DNA of 64,000 nt from Absidia repens. Its lineage: Eukaryota; Mucoromycota; Mucoromycetes; Mucorales; Cunninghamellaceae. Position numbers and translations under genes: made by a program. Of this stretch, positions 10,763 to 23,015 are shown piece after piece. The stretch lies in NCBI GenBank assembly GCA_002105175.1, contig MCGE01000007.1, positions 1,798,001-1,862,000 of the forward strand, given 5' to 3'. Numbering within the stretch: the first letter of the stretch is position 1; each line of letters starts with the position of its first letter. The notes beneath the pieces were generated by a model. It worked only from the letters and a program-made list of their open reading frames with translations, did not search any database and was not told the origin of the DNA.

Positions 10763-12237
10763 TCAATAACGTAAAGAAGTATCGTCGGCAGCATTTGACG
10801 TGGATTTCAGTAGCGTTTTCATATTCTTGTTGTCGAATTCGGGGCAGGACTGAGCAATGATCAATCGTCTTGAGCTTGGATAGATGAATCCACCATCGCG
10901 CTGTTGAATCCTTTCATCGTCCTTCTTTTCATCGACCCTGGCCGCACCATCATCATCATCATCATCATTACCGTTGGTGCTGTTGGCCCCAGTATCATCA
11001 GTATCGCCATGTTGTTGGTTTATCCTTTTCATCCAGTCCAAATTCATAGAGTGGGCGTAAGTGTGGTTTTTGCTGCAAGTCTCTGATGGTGTTGTAAAAG
11101 TGAGCGAGGGCCCAAAATGTTGAAGCCAGATATCAGACACCTGTACCTTTTCTTCGTGAGGTTGTAATAGGCTTCCACGTAATAGACTATCGCTATCGTA
11201 ACATGATGTGATGGCCGTTGTGGCGTTGCTATGAATAGGAAGGTATAAGGTGTCCTCACTAGGTCGTTGATTCAAGGGCGGCAATGATTTTGTTGGTAAA
11301 TAGGCAAGGTGTTTAAGCGGTCCAGATAAATCAGTCATGGTTTTGTTGTTGGTGTTGGTGATGTTGACGCCTACGCGTTTGTCGACAGAGGAAGCCCGTG
11401 AAGTCATCGATGGCGGTCCAAGTTTCAAGTGTGAATCCGATATTTGATATTTATAGATTTGCATGCTTGACTGAGTAGGTGATGTCCGGAAGTACGAAGA
11501 GGACGCGAACCATATGATAAAAAATAAAACCAGCCATAGAAGACAGATAATAACTGCGGAAAGCCAAGTAGCATCCAACAGCATGCATCTATGAAGAAGT
11601 AAAAGTGAATGAGTTTCCTGCACAAAACTTTCCCATATTGTTGACGGTTATATCTTTACCTGTGATATAGAGCTGGGTAATCGATATCATGATCAGGATT
11701 GTAAAGGGCACAGTGAAAAAACAAACCGCCCATAATAGCAGACTGTGGATCGGTTTTGATGTCAATCAACGGAGCCTTGTCGTCAAAGATAATGCAAGAT
11801 GTCAGCGTTATAAAAAATAGCATCAAGGGGATGAGGCAAATGATGCGCGTGCGTCGCAATAGCCCATAATAAAGTATATGGACAGACACAACCACATTGA
11901 CCAAGATGGACAGCACAAAGGTACCGAAGTAAATCCAATGCTAAGCGAGTTTGTTAACAAAAGTAAATATTTGTAAGTCATTTTGTTGCAGTGTAAAAAA
12001 TATGTTGATCCTACCTGCCAGTAAAGCCCATTGAGTTGTGAGTTCTAAGGGAATAAAAAAAAAAAAGCAGTTCAAAGAATTTAAATATCATGAAAATTCA
12101 ACGACCGATACAGATCAAGCGAGATCCTGATTTTTTTCCTTTACCTGTGTTTGGAAAGCAGCTGTAAGATCAATGCACAAACCAGCACAACTAAAGAGAG
12201 CAATCAAGGCATTTAAAAACAAGCTAGTACGAAGCAT
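10763..12237 (-). CDS. Four-transmembrane protein with long cytoplasmic tail (MARVEL-like topology)
   Basis: Four coding exons on the minus strand: 12145-12237, 12015-12044 (a 30-nt exon, NSQLNGLYWQ), 11660-11940 and 10763-11588, giving 409 aa with all junctions in phase. Four hydrophobic segments are clear: near residues 5-28 (SLFLNALIALFSCAGLCIDL), 45-65 (FGTFVLSILVNVVVSVHIL), 73-93 (ICLIPLMLFFITLTSCIIF) and 142-162 (AVIICLLWLVLFFIIWF). The remaining 240 residues are polar, with a poly-Asp tract (about 10946-10965) and Ser/Thr/Asn-rich sequence. Two TM pairs with both termini inside would match MARVEL or SUR7-type membrane organisers, but no diagnostic motif was recognised. The function is unassigned. 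Confidence 0.75.
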
Positions 12238-12669
12238 GTCCAATTATTGTATTGTATGTCAAGGTATAACTGATAAATGATAAAGAGAATAAAAATAAAG
12301 GTACTTCTTCATTTTATATACCCTGGCTTTCCACTGTTAAGGAGCTTGACTTATATATTTTTGATAGCAAGAGATAGTAGGAGAAGTAAAAAAAAAAAGT
12401 GATAGGATCATTCTCCAATTTTAATACCATTAGTATCAATTTCCGTAGTATTAAATTCTTTTGTTCAAAAAAGCTACTCACCCTGACTCCCTTTCCACTC
12501 CTCCCCCCCCCTCGATATTGAATAAACCCATTCTATTAAACACAAATATTTTCCAAAAACAAAACAACCCGATATTTTTTGTAAATCAAATCTTTTATTG
12601 AATAATATAAAAAAAGTGAAAAAATGTAGACAATAAAGATAAAAAGGAATAAACTAGACTAAGAGTAAA
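12238..12669. other. Intergenic between four-TM gene and RPL10
   Basis: Contains the upstream region of the four-TM gene and the 3' UTR of RPL10 on the minus strand (plus-strand CTTTTATTGAATA near 12592-12604 gives an AATAAA signal). Nothing else is recognised. Confidence 0.4.
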
Positions 12670-13320
12670 CTAAACACGAGAAGCCATGTCGAAGTAGTTG
12701 GTGAGGGCACCCTTTTGAGGGACGAACTTGACGTAACAACCATCGGGGAGGAGCTTGCCTTCAGCACGAGCGGTGACATAGTCTTCACGGGCAAGAGGAG
12801 TGAAACCCCACTTCTTGGAGATGATAATCTTTTGTTGACCGGGGAACTTGTACTTGCAACGTCTCAAAGCTTCAATGACAGTAGCCTTGTTGGAATCCTT
12901 GGAGCGGACGGAGAAGATGATTTGACCAATGTTGACACGAGCGACCAAACCGTTAGGCTTACCGAAAGCACCACGCATACCAGTTTGCAATCTATCAGCA
13001 CCAGCACAAGACAACATTTTGTTGATACGGACAACGTGGTAAGGATGGACACGGATACGCATGTGGAAGGAGTCCTTGCCAGAGGTCTTGGTCATGTACT
13101 TGTTACAACAGATACGACCGGCTTCAAGAGCTTCAGCAGACAATTGTTCGTATTCGTTGGACACCAAGTGAATACAGAGGGGGAAATCGTCAACGTGAGC
13201 CTTCTTACGACCCAAATCGTAAATTCTGATCTTGGCATCAGGGACACCACGACAGTATCTGGACTTGGGGTAAGGCTTGTTCTTACAGTAACGGTAACAG
13301 CGAGCAGGACGACGACCCAT
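12670..13320 (-). CDS. RPL10: 60S ribosomal protein uL16 (L10)
   Basis: Single uninterrupted frame of 216 aa starting [20 protein letters not shown], the invariant N-terminus of eukaryotic uL16. It contains the [32 protein letters not shown] and [12 protein letters not shown] blocks. The protein joins the 60S subunit late, in the cytoplasm, near the P site and participates in SQT1/LSG1/NMD3-dependent maturation. No coding intron is seen, though AAATAG directly 5' of the ATG could be the acceptor of a 5' UTR intron. The long antisense frame at 12715-13413 is a shadow of this gene's codon bias. Confidence 0.97.
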   Translation of the reverse strand: MGRRPARCYRYCKNKPYPKSRYCRGVPDAKIRIYDLGRKKAHVDDFPLCIHLVSNEYEQLSAEALEAGRICCNKYMTKTSGKDSFHMRIRVHPYHVVRINKMLSCAGADRLQTGMRGAFGKPNGLVARVNIGQIIFSVRSKDSNKATVIEALRRCKYKFPGQQKIIISKKWGFTPLAREDYVTARAEGKLLPDGCYVKFVPQKGALTNYFDMASRV

Positions 13321-14580
13321 TTTCTATTTCAAATAAAGAAGAACAGATACACATATATTAGTAACATATACAAAACTTTGAGAGCAATGAATCAAAAATA
13401 CATTAAGGGATAAGCGAAGACGAACAAAAATATATTTAAAAAAAAGGAGGACGAATTCCCTATGCGTTGCGCGGTGTTGGGTTTTATAGTAAAACGAAGA
13501 GTCCTGCCGTAGTCGTTTATGGTCGGCAAAAGCGATTCGCTGACAAATCCAAATGTTGTGAATAATTCCAGTAGTTCGTTTTTTCATCGTCGGTATGATA
13601 TCCAACCAATCCATCCATCCATCCAGCCATCCATCCATAAAATTCAATTCCTACGCTTATCTATTCGTCCATCTATCGCTTATCCCTTCATATAATATCA
13701 TCTGCATTTCATTCGGTTGACTTACAAAAAGTATAAAAGATTAAATAAGGAAGAAAGGTGAAAACGAGAAAACGCATCTTTTTGCCAACTTGCCTTGCTG
13801 AATAATCAAAAACTCCGAATCGGGAAGTAAATTATTCAAAAAGCTTTCAATGCAAGATGCAGTAGGAATGGAAACCCGGTTGCTTAATGCTGCCCATTAC
13901 CAAAATATACCAGAACTACCCCAGAGATTCTTCACTTAATAAGTTTTGGACCTTTTGGCGGTATAAATGACTTGTGACTCGTAATCCATTTCTAGCCTCC
14001 CCGCTTCAAACTGCAAGTTCTTAAAGTTCTTCTTTTTCATATCAAAACCCCTTATTATCTTTCGCAGGTAAATAAATATTCTAGATACATTTATTGAGCC
14101 GTTTATGGGCTAGACAGAGAGTATTTAGCGAACGAGCAAGCGAGTGTCTGGACATTTTCCTCTTTTGGCCTCTGGTTTGACAAGTACACTGGCATATATA
14201 TCCTTTTGTATAAGGGAACTGGTTTCTTCCACGAAATTATCCATACCCCTCCCCTTTAAACGTAAAATAGAATATTTTGCCCGTCTATGAATTGTCTATT
14301 TCCGGAGACACTGGATTGGAGCCAATTAACACCTACACTGAATGAATGAATGAATCAATTTTCCCCTATCAGTTGTCTATTAACCCTTTGCCCAATATAA
14401 ACTCATGCCAGAAAAAGATCAATCCACAAGCTTTCAATATGTTATTGATGTGTAATCATATTCCATTTATTTTCAAATACTAATAATGATGATAAAAAAA
14501 TAAATCCTAAACTAAAGACACTAAACTAACTAAAAAGGATCGATAAAAAAAATACAGAGTGAGAGAGTGAGAGAGAGATC
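13321..14580. other. Intergenic/promoter region of RPL10
   Basis: 1.26 kb between the RPL10 start and the RPL20 stop. It contains a CCAT microsatellite (about 13607-13639), a GGCGGTATAAATGAC element near 13956-13971, GAATGAATGAATGAAT at 14339-14355 and the 3' UTR of RPL20. No gene is supported. Confidence 0.4.
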
Positions 14581-14924
14581 CTAGTAGAAAGTAGAGGGAC
14601 GCTTGGCTTGGAAGAGAGAACGGTTGGCCTTTTGGACACGTTGGAGGCGGTGAGGCAAGGGGAAGGCGAGCTTGGGGGTCAACAATTGCTTGATGTATTG
14701 ACGACGGACATCAGCGACAGCAACTTCAGCAACACGGATGATTTGGATGTTACCGAAACGAGAGCGATGACGAGCAGCCATATCTTGATAACAAGTACCG
14801 ACAGCTTCGACACGAGACATACCACGGTATTCCTTGTACATGTTGTGAGTACCGGAACGAGAATCGTAACGGAGCCACACACCAAAGTTCTTGATTTGTT
14901 CAGGGCGCTTTTCAAAGATCTATT

Positions 14925-14959
<35 letters not shown>

Positions 14960-15734
14960 AAGGGACGGTCAGCTTTGTCATAGGGAAACGGTGACTGAAC
15001 CATAAGGAGGAGGACTTACTTCGTTGACGGAAACAATTTCACCAGCAGTCTTCTTCACCTTGCGGAGCTTGGCCAAGAAGTACCAGAAACGAGACTTGGC
15101 AACGACATCGTTGGGGGCAAAGATACGCATGCGGTAAAGCTTGGGAGTGCGATCTTGCTCGGAGGGGAGCTTGCGACCCACCACTTGATATTCGTGGAAC
15201 TATTCAAAACAAAAACCAAGAGTCGGTCAATTATTCCATAAGCTATGCCCACACCACCGAAGACACAGATGCATATATATCTAATGAGCTCTTCCATTGG
15301 ACAGTCATATATATGTGTGTGTATTCATAATTCGTCATTTGCTGAGATTCATCTAATGTCACATCAAAAAGTTCAGATATGCTGAATACTGATATATCGT
15401 GTCTGTTGTTGGGAAATTGAATATACCGATAGATCGATGATGGATATAAATTAAAAATCAATCAATAAATAGATGGATAGATAGATGGATGGATATGCAC
15501 ACTCTTTTCGTTACCGCTCAACTACAGCATCCAACCATCCACCCATCCATCCATCCATCCATCCATCCATCCATCCATCCATCCATCCATTTTATGTGTA
15601 AATATATATCCATATTTAAAGTAGGTGATATTGTTGTCATTGTTCGTTGTTCTATACGTTTCGGAAGAGCTCATCGATATAATATACTGTATCCACTCAT
15701 CCCATTTTGTCCCTATGATGCTTACTCTAGCCAT
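14581..15734 (-). CDS. RPL20: 60S ribosomal protein eL20 (L20/L18a)
   Basis: Three coding exons on the minus strand: 15726-15734 (9 nt, encoding only Met-Ala-Arg), 15020-15199 and 14581-14919, giving 175 aa, the expected family length. The main body starts [20 protein letters not shown] and includes [36 protein letters not shown] and [13 protein letters not shown], all characteristic of eL20. The first exon was placed by searching for an ATG followed in phase by a good donor: ATGGCTAGA then GTAAGC. It restores the canonical [12 protein letters not shown] start. Intron 1 is 526 nt, unusually long for this genome, and contains a CCAT microsatellite (15532-15591) and GATA/GGAT repeats. Intron 2 (14920-15019) has a pure 26-base homopolymer tract. 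Confidence 0.95.
15532..15591. repeat. CCAT tetranucleotide microsatellite
   Basis: About 13 uninterrupted CCAT units inside intron 1 of RPL20, preceded by imperfect GGAT/GATA units (15470-15496). Confidence 0.9.
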
Positions 15735-16236
15735 GTTGAATAATGAAAGAGAAGGAAGGAATCCGGCAAATTAGGGAATTGAACCCCCCAAATTTTCATT
15801 CACCCCCGCCACGATGCATAATTGTCGACATTTCAATGCCCGCCTGTAAAAGAAAAAAATCAAACACGTCAAAAAAAATGGAATGACTAGATGTTATTTA
15901 TTAGCCTGTAGTGTGTCAGGAAATGGATCTCTAGCATTTCAACTATTTCTCACCGACCTGAAACAAAAGAAAAGATAAAACAGTAGCAAACGGAGTGTAT
16001 ATGATATACCTATTTTGCCTGCGGGTGGCACGGCTTAGGGCAATTGATATGACTGGGACAGTGGGAATAGGGCCACATGATGTGATATAGAACCGCAAAC
16101 CAGGCACTAGATATCTATGAGGGGAAGTAATTATTGGGAGCAGGTCAGAAAGCAAGGGAGAGCTCTTCAATATCAAATGAACAGAGAGAGAGAGTGTGTG
16201 TGTGTGTAAGAGAAACTGTTTTGTAAGACATACTAC

Positions 16237-16282
<46 letters not shown>

Positions 16283-16349
16283 AGAGAAACCATTTTGTAA
16301 GGCATCATTCGCAAAATAGCCACAATCACAGTTTCACTCGCTATACAAT
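15735..16349. other. Intergenic with GA microsatellite
   Basis: Upstream of RPL20. It contains GT and GA tracts; the GA run at about 16240-16280 is more than 19 units long. A GAGAGAG...GTGTGTGT stretch at about 16183-16207 is followed by TAAGAGAAACTGTTTTGTAAG, which recurs after the second GA tract, so the two GA blocks are a short direct duplication. No gene. Confidence 0.5.
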
Positions 16350-17080
16350 AGTTTAAAAGATGGGTAATAAAAATTGCATATTTTATTAAAAAGTCATGAG
16401 CAATACGAAGTTAGAAGGACTATGTTAACATTGATCTATTTTTACAAGACATGGGGAAACTAACGGGAGGAGGTGATCTGAATAATGGGGCAATCTAAAG
16501 AACGATGAATCTGAATAATGTCTAATACTAGTCTAAAGTGGCCAAAGTATAAATGTATATATTGTACATGGCATGAAAGAGGGCAAGAGGGCTCGTAGTA
16601 AAAATGGATCTTCTGCACAATGCGTGAGAGAGATCTTTTATTGTAACGAGTAAAATGGATCTATTATACAAGACATGTTATTTTATTGAAACAAGTAATA
16701 AAAGACATATTTTATTCAGATGGAGATACAAACTATTACAAACTAACACTAAACTAAGCTAATGATAACTCCAGAATGCCAACTGATGGTAGTCCTAAAC
16801 CCTGAATCCAAAATGAAAGGGTTTCCCCATGCATCTTGTAATCCCTGAGCTGAAAACCCTTCTAAACTAGTCCTGATACAATTCTAGGCCCAAAATAACC
16901 CCATAGAAGTTGAATGGTGAAGAAAAAAAAAAAAAAAGAAGAAGAAAAAGAGCGAAAAAAAAAAAATTGGTCCAAAATAAACATATGCTGTGGGCGGAAT
17001 TTAAAACATGTGGTGGCTCTGAAATTCAGGTAGACTTATTTTTCCGTAACCTGGTGAATAGCTTATCCATGCAGTGGAGA
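16350..17080 (-). repeat. Dispersed repeat family, copy B
   Basis: Same orientation and architecture as copy A. A left part carries GGTAATAAAAATTGCATATTTTATT-type sequence near 16360. TTTATTCAG at 16711 is an AATAAA on the minus strand. The AACACTAAACTAAGCTAATGA block follows, then the conserved core at about 16805-16873, a purine-rich tract (16920-16966) and TGTGGGCGG with AATTTAAAAC (about 16989-17006). The core is nearly identical to that of copy D. Confidence 0.75.
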
Positions 17081-17531
17081 ATTGATTTGCACTCACTGTA
17101 GTGTACTCTATTGTACAATACAGCAAAAACAAAAGTAAAAAATAGTCATATGTGGAACAACCTGGCATTTTTTTATTGTGAATGATGACAAAAAATTGAT
17201 TGATTGGTAGGGAGAAGTGAAATTTGTTAATATATATATTTGTGTACATATATATGGGGAGGTACATCTACTTCATACATTTCTTTTGTCAGTCCACACC
17301 CTTTCTTGTCATTTCTGCGTTTCAGATCACAAGAGCGAAGATGGATGAAAACATACACCCCCTTTTAAAAATAATAAAACGTGATATGTAATTACAATAT
17401 AATGGTGTTGGAATGATATCTGATAAAACTAAAGAAACTTGACGAATAAAAAAAAAAGGGGGGGAAAGGAGATGAAAGCTTTTTTCTAATGGTAAAGCAA
17501 AAAAAGGGCAATGTACAAAAAAATAAAAAGA
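17081..17531. other. Intergenic, 3' side of MFS gene
   Basis: Contains the 3' UTR of the transporter gene on the minus strand and TA-rich sequence. The frame at 17001-17267 (-) has no family signal and overlaps repeat copy B. Confidence 0.4.
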
Positions 17532-19748
17532 TCATATTTTTACAAAGACACCACGATTCAGTTTAAACTTGAGAGTGATGGTGACAACAGCAGAAAAGAC
17601 GAAAGCCAATCCGGTGAATAATTGTTGAGCAAAAAACGAATTTTTATCAGTGGCAGTTTGGATAGCACCGGCCATTGAAGGACCAAGGCGGGCAGCTGTC
17701 ATGAAAAAAAGATACAGAGAAATCCCTGATGGGTATCGTTCCATCCCAGTAATGGCAGCTGTAATAGGCGCCACTATAAATGAAAAATAAATGAGCACAA
17801 TTTAATCAAGTCAACTTTTTTTTTTGTAGTATTTACGTAGTGAGAAAACTGCTCCGCTCATGAACCCATATGTGACAATAAAGATCATTAATGTAATATA
17901 AGAAGTTGCAAACGTCCAAATAAATAAAGAGCTCATTCCACATACAAGTAAGAACAAAATGTCAATATTAACGACGCCGAGATGATCGCCCAGGTACCTG
18001 TAAAACAATGAGTTAACGACAAACCCTCCTTTTTTTTTTCTGTGATATACATACCCCGACATGACTCTACCAATCACATTGACTGCAGAAAATACGGCCA
18101 CCAATAATGATCCTTGTGATGGCGATAGTCCCAACTTAGTTGCATGAGCTATATAAAATACAGAAAATAAAACAACAGTTAAATTATGGATGGCGCATAA
18201 AATATTTTGCATACATGGGAGGAAGAAGGCAGGAATAAAGTAAGCCATCATGCTCAAATTGCCAGCAACACACCAAATAATGAATTTAGGATCTTTACAA
18301 ATACTAAAATCAATCACGTCTGTCCATCGCTTATTAGACGATTTCTTTACAGGTAGCTCTTCCTCGTCTTTTTGATGGGGTTTTTTTTCCTTGAGCAATA
18401 CAGTAGAAATCAAACTAATGGCAAGCGATATGATACCCAGAACACGATAACACCTATATAATATAATATATTTGCATGAATTTTAATTAGAGCGGTGTTT
18501 TCTTACAGAAGACTAGTTGACTTACCAAGCTCCACCAAGGTTTTCATTTAATTCATTCATCAAAAAAGGCATTATTAGACCACCTATTCCACTTCCACCT
18601 GTCATAACGCCCATTGCAAACCCTCGTCGTTTACAAAACCATTGTGGGGAAATGGACATGGAAACCTAAATATAAAATGTGAGCAGGCGGAATTTGAATA
18701 TATATTTATACATCTCCATTTATTTTTGCTTCATTTACAATGTAGAGTAAAGCGGCTCCCATGCCGTGAATCAAGCTTTGAGTCATATACAGATGCCATA
18801 CCTAGGGCAAATAAAAAATAAAAAGATGACAAGTTTAATATTAATATAAAATATACATATAGACGTCGTGTGATTTCTTTTTTTAGAATACCTCTACCGA
18901 GAAACTTGCCAAAATCAAACCCGCTGATGTAAGAATGGATCCAATAAATAATACCCACCGAGGACCGATAGCCGAGGTCATCATTTGACTGATTGGTCCC
19001 ATCAGCCCACAAAAGCTAAACCCAATGGTACCAACAAATGACAATTGAGTTGAATCCACTGCCCCTTTGAACACTTGTCTATCGAAATAATCTTGCATGA
19101 TGCCTAAATTTAAAGAAATCCAGTTTCAATGGACAATTTTCTCCAGTAAAGCGCTCCTTTTTTTTTTTCTTCTATATATATACTCACCCCTATATCATTA
19201 AAAAAAAAAAAAAAAAAAAAAGTGAGTTGCTTGATAAAATATCTCTATAATGATTTCATTGGTCACTTACCAGCTTGATAATGTACTCATGCTAATAGCC
19301 TGCGCAAGAAATCCTCCTAATAAAATAAGCCATTGATAGGGATCTTCCCTTGCATCATCATTTTCTTGACCGTCATTGCTTGGTTCCTTTTTCGATGGGT
19401 CAATAATAGCAGGCGATGCAGCCTTTTCATTTCTAGGCGATAAATAACCTGAATCTGATAATCGAGCCAATAATGTTCGACAAACTAGTAGATCAACAGA
19501 ATATGATAAAAAAAAAAAGTTAAGCCAGTTGCATCCATTGGAATGTGCCAAACACCATTAACGAAGAGGGGCGGTGTTTAAAATCGGTTTTCATGTTTGT
19601 TTGTTTTTTGAAAGAAAAAATTACGTTTTGAATGGGTCACAAGCGTGCTGTCAAGTGTTGTATGACTTTCCGGATAAAGTGTGGTTGCATCATCTTCACC
19701 AGCAATATGAGAAGTAAGATCTACGGTGGAACTGTTGGTTGGGTGCAT
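17532..19748 (-). CDS. MFS transporter, monocarboxylate porter (MCT/SLC16-like) family
   Basis: Predicted 12-TM plasma-membrane or organellar carrier. Exons (minus strand): 19625-19748, 19271-19484, 19188-19189 (2 nt), 18892-19103, 18739-18801, 18526-18665, 18215-18453, 18055-18148, 17837-17997, 17532-17773. The joined frame is 496 aa with no stop. The N-terminal 75 residues are a soluble tail with acidic and Ser-rich sequence. TM1 starts at YQWLILLGGFLAQAISMSTLSSWGIMQDYF, where the W-G-[IV]-M-Q-x-Y-[FY] signature is typical of MCT-family proteins. Further MFS landmarks are GPISQMMTSAIGPRWVLFIGS (loop 2-3 region), CKRRGFAMGVMTGGSGIGG (TM4-5) and the loop 6-7 KKPHQKDEEELPVKK. The substrate (monocarboxylate, nicotinate-like or riboflavin-type) cannot be told. 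The 2-nt exon is described separately. Confidence 0.88.
19188..19189 (-). other. Apparent 2-nt micro-exon in the MFS transporter
   Basis: Exon 2 ends ...AGC-TG before GTAAGT, and the next family-matching exon begins GC-ATC-ATG-CAA. Direct joining shifts frame and loses the conserved W-G-I-M-Q motif; exactly two extra G bases are needed. Between them lies AATGATATAG|GG|GTGAGTA. The first intron (19190-19270) has a 22-T polypyrimidine tract before its acceptor, and the second (19104-19187) starts with a consensus donor and ends AAATTTAG. Both introns (81 and 84 nt) are of normal size for this genome. Confidence 0.7.
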
Positions 19749-21131
19749 TGTTTTGAAAAGAAACGGCGTGGTATATTGGCGTGTATATTTGAATAGAGTG
19801 GGTTAACCGAACAAGAAAGATACAAAAAAAAAAAAAAAGAGTAAGAAAGAGAGGAATAAAGAAAGGTAAAAATGACAATGATGGCCCAGGTGTAATTGAG
19901 AGAAATGTCTTGTTTCTATTTTTGAAATTCTATAGCTGAGTAACCAGATATTTTTTTTCACCAGTTCAATTGCGTTTTTTTTTTTTTTTATGCCAAAGGG
20001 TTCACAGTTTTTATACTAATTGTAATTCTGCAAACAAGGAGATAACTAAAAATCAGAAAAAAAAAAAAAAAAGAAGGGGTGGGGGAAACAAGGGAGACAG
20101 AATTAAGAAAGGAATTTTTTTTTTGGTTCATTATGTATGGAAATAGTCGTACCATATATTTCATTCTGACAATAAAAACAATTCATATGAATTGACCGTT
20201 TTTTGACTTTTTCCTTGATAACTCTTCATTTCCGTCGGATGTTCAAGGAGAATCATTCATTCAAATTCATTCAGGACCGTCTTTTGACCCCTATACGATT
20301 TCGATTTAGGCGATCTTTTTTTTTTTGAATTGTTTTCCTCAACACTGACCATGTCAATTCAAAACAGGAAATAACTTTATCACACCAGGATTTTCAAATA
20401 TGCGTATCATACCCATTCGGTAATGCGTGGCCCTGCATTTCGTCATTTTTTTTTCTTTTTCTTTACAATCCTGTCTCTGCGAGAGTGATCTTTATTGTAT
20501 ACTATTGAAAAACCACATGGGTTAATTATCCTTTTCTATAAAAAAATCCCTTGATATTGAGCAGCTTTTTTGTTGTATTGTAATCATGGATTTTTATGCC
20601 GGTTGGTGTAGATCCTTTTTCAAATACCGACTTCATGCATTAAAGGGACTTTTTTTTTATGTAGGTCACGTTGCCTAATCATCAATGGAGAAGTGACATA
20701 AATGTCGTTTGACTTATGATCATAGCGTAAAATAAAGAGTTCAAGTTATTTGTCGATCATCATCCAACGTGCCATAATATATCGATCTCTTTTTTTTTTG
20801 TTTTCCTACCCGCAATGGCAAATGCGAATATGTAGCCTATCAAAAATATCTACAATTATTAATAACATCATTATAGAATGCAATTTGATAAATTATCCAA
20901 ATTGGTATCAATAAAAGGAGATCCAATATAATTTCAAAAGATAAATCATCCCACAATGGTTTACATAATTTGACCATATACGACAATTAATGATCCTATC
21001 ATACAAATATCCAGTGCCATAAAATCAGCATACACAGAAAACCCATATCTTTCAACATCCCGAACATATATTCACAACACATATACACAGGCAGACAAAA
21101 TGTATCCATTTCGCACAAAACAAATACATAC

Positions 21132-21165
<34 letters not shown>

Positions 21166-21243
21166 ATAATAGTACAAAAAAAGGACATTCTTTATTTTTC
21201 TGTAAGTCTAAGAGATCTAACAAACTAACGCAAAACTATGAAA
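19749..21243. other. Intergenic spacer
   Basis: AT-rich, with many poly-A and poly-T runs (for example A26-class near 21133-21159). It carries the upstream region of the MFS gene and the 3' UTR of the PTAR1-like gene. No gene, tRNA or repeat family member was recognised. Confidence 0.35.
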
Positions 21244-22891
21244 CTATGAGAGAGAAGCATCGTGACTTATTTGACCTTGTAAAGATTTTGAAGATTGCCA
21301 TAGTTGTTTCAAATACTGTAAATAGATGGGTGCACCATCGAGCTGTTGTACATGACCCACGTAAAAGTCCACAAGAGGGTGGCTAGGATTGATCTCATTT
21401 TGTTGTTCTTGTTTGGTTTCCTAAATGAGAAATATAATAATAATAAAGGAGGAGTGAGTTGTAAAAAGTAATTTGGATAACGCTCTATTGACCCCCGCCC
21501 CTTATTTTGATATACATATCTCTAAAACAAAGTACGCACAGATTGACATTTTACCGACCCCCCCTTCCCCTCCCCATTGTGTAGGTTTGTTTTAAAACTT
21601 ACCAAAAAACATAACCATAATCCAAATTTTGCCGCATACCCTAACTGTTGCTGTAACATGTTGTCTTCATCATCTATTGAGAGATGTTGTTGTTCCTGAT
21701 GATGACCGCTGTGATTGTCCAGGAGTTGTTTAATAAATGCATGCTGTTGCTGAACCCACTGATACAATGATTGGCGAGTGATGTTGTTGTGGAAGAATAG
21801 AGTCGCACAATAACGTCGATGACACCAGAGAGATTCATGCCCAGGGTAACGTAAAATAAGTTCATCCAGCCAAGCCATGTGTTGTCGTAGAACATGATAT
21901 TCCTGCTGCTGCTGCTGCTGCTGTTGTGCTGACACCCACATCTCCAATGTTTTTTCCAAGTAACGTATCCCAGTATGGTCACTGATATTGGTTTCCAGCC
22001 ACTGGCAAGTTGTTTGATATTCCACATGTACCCTTGCTATTACATCACTACTTTGTTGCTGTGTCGTTGTCATCCACGTCAATAGATAATGCCGATAATT
22101 CCATGCATAATAGTTCCGTGGGTATAATGTAATCGCGCGCTGACATAGTTCCATTTCGTTTTCCAAATTCATCGTGCCATGATTGTCGTGTGTAAAGAGC
22201 CATTCTCTATGAATGATGAAGAAGGGGGGAATGTCATTATGGGGTGGGGCGTGTTTCCTCTATCTGTCTCCTTTATATAATTACCTATGATACCAAGCAA
22301 TCGAGCTTTTCGTGTTTCTGGGTATTGTAAATATGAGTTGGTTTAGTTTCAGTTCGTCTTCAATGTTCACTTGACCAGAGACCAGCAACTGTTTCCTAAT
22401 AATAATAGTATAATTAAAAGTGTATGTAATATGAATCAGAGAGATGAAGTAGCTTTTCTCAATAAAATATCTATACATGCATTACCTTGCATTCATAGCG
22501 GTATAATGTTCAGGTTTTAAGAGGACCATGACCCTAGTGATTTGTTCCCAAACAGCCTCAGCCAAAGGTTGTTGCCTGTGTTCCTTGATTTTTTCTTGTG
22601 TTTCCTTCAGTGCTTGACCTAGATCATCGAACGAGATACCGAGTTTGCATTCCACCACCAGTAGGGGATGATACTTTTGTGATGAAGGAGGGACGTCGTC
22701 TACTGATGGCGTACATGGTAAAATGCCAAGTTCATTGCTATTGTGCGTAGTGACGCGATAGACCAAGTTGGGGGGAAAAATAAACAGAAGGGATTGAATA
22801 AAACATATGCGTAAGCGTATACAAGAAGAAGCGATGTTTCTTACATTGAGTAGTGGGTAAGGGCATGAATGATTTTATTATAAAGTGACAT
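21244..22891 (-). CDS. PTAR1-like protein prenyltransferase alpha-subunit repeat protein
   Basis: Five exons on the minus strand: 22845-22891, 22486-22737, 22285-22395, 21603-22206, 21244-21420, giving 396 aa, close to human PTAR1 (about 400). The N-terminal block SINELGILPC followed by LLVVECKLGI is the PTAR1 signature. PPTA repeats follow: EHYTAMNARKQLLVSG, SSIAWYHREWLF, NYYAWNYRHYLLTWM and HESLWCHRRYCATLFF, each with the W-x-x-R core. PTAR1 is the alpha-like subunit of geranylgeranyltransferase type III, which pairs with RABGGTB and lipidates the SNARE YKT6; the fungal role is inferred. A Gln-rich stretch (AQQQQQQQQEY) is encoded by CAG repeats near 21900-21927. No symbol is assigned because fungal orthologues are poorly named. 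Confidence 0.85.
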
Positions 22892-23015
22892 TTTGGACAA
22901 GAAAGAAAAGAAAGGACAAAAAAAAAAAAAAGAAGTTGGGCCTTAAGATCCCATTGGACGGAGATTAAAATTACACTGTTGAACAGTTTTATGCGCTCGA
23001 TCTATTCAACCTTGA

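Noticed and set aside
12715..13413. 232-codon plus-strand frame
   Set aside because: It is the antisense of RPL10; its openness reflects the strong codon bias of the ribosomal gene.
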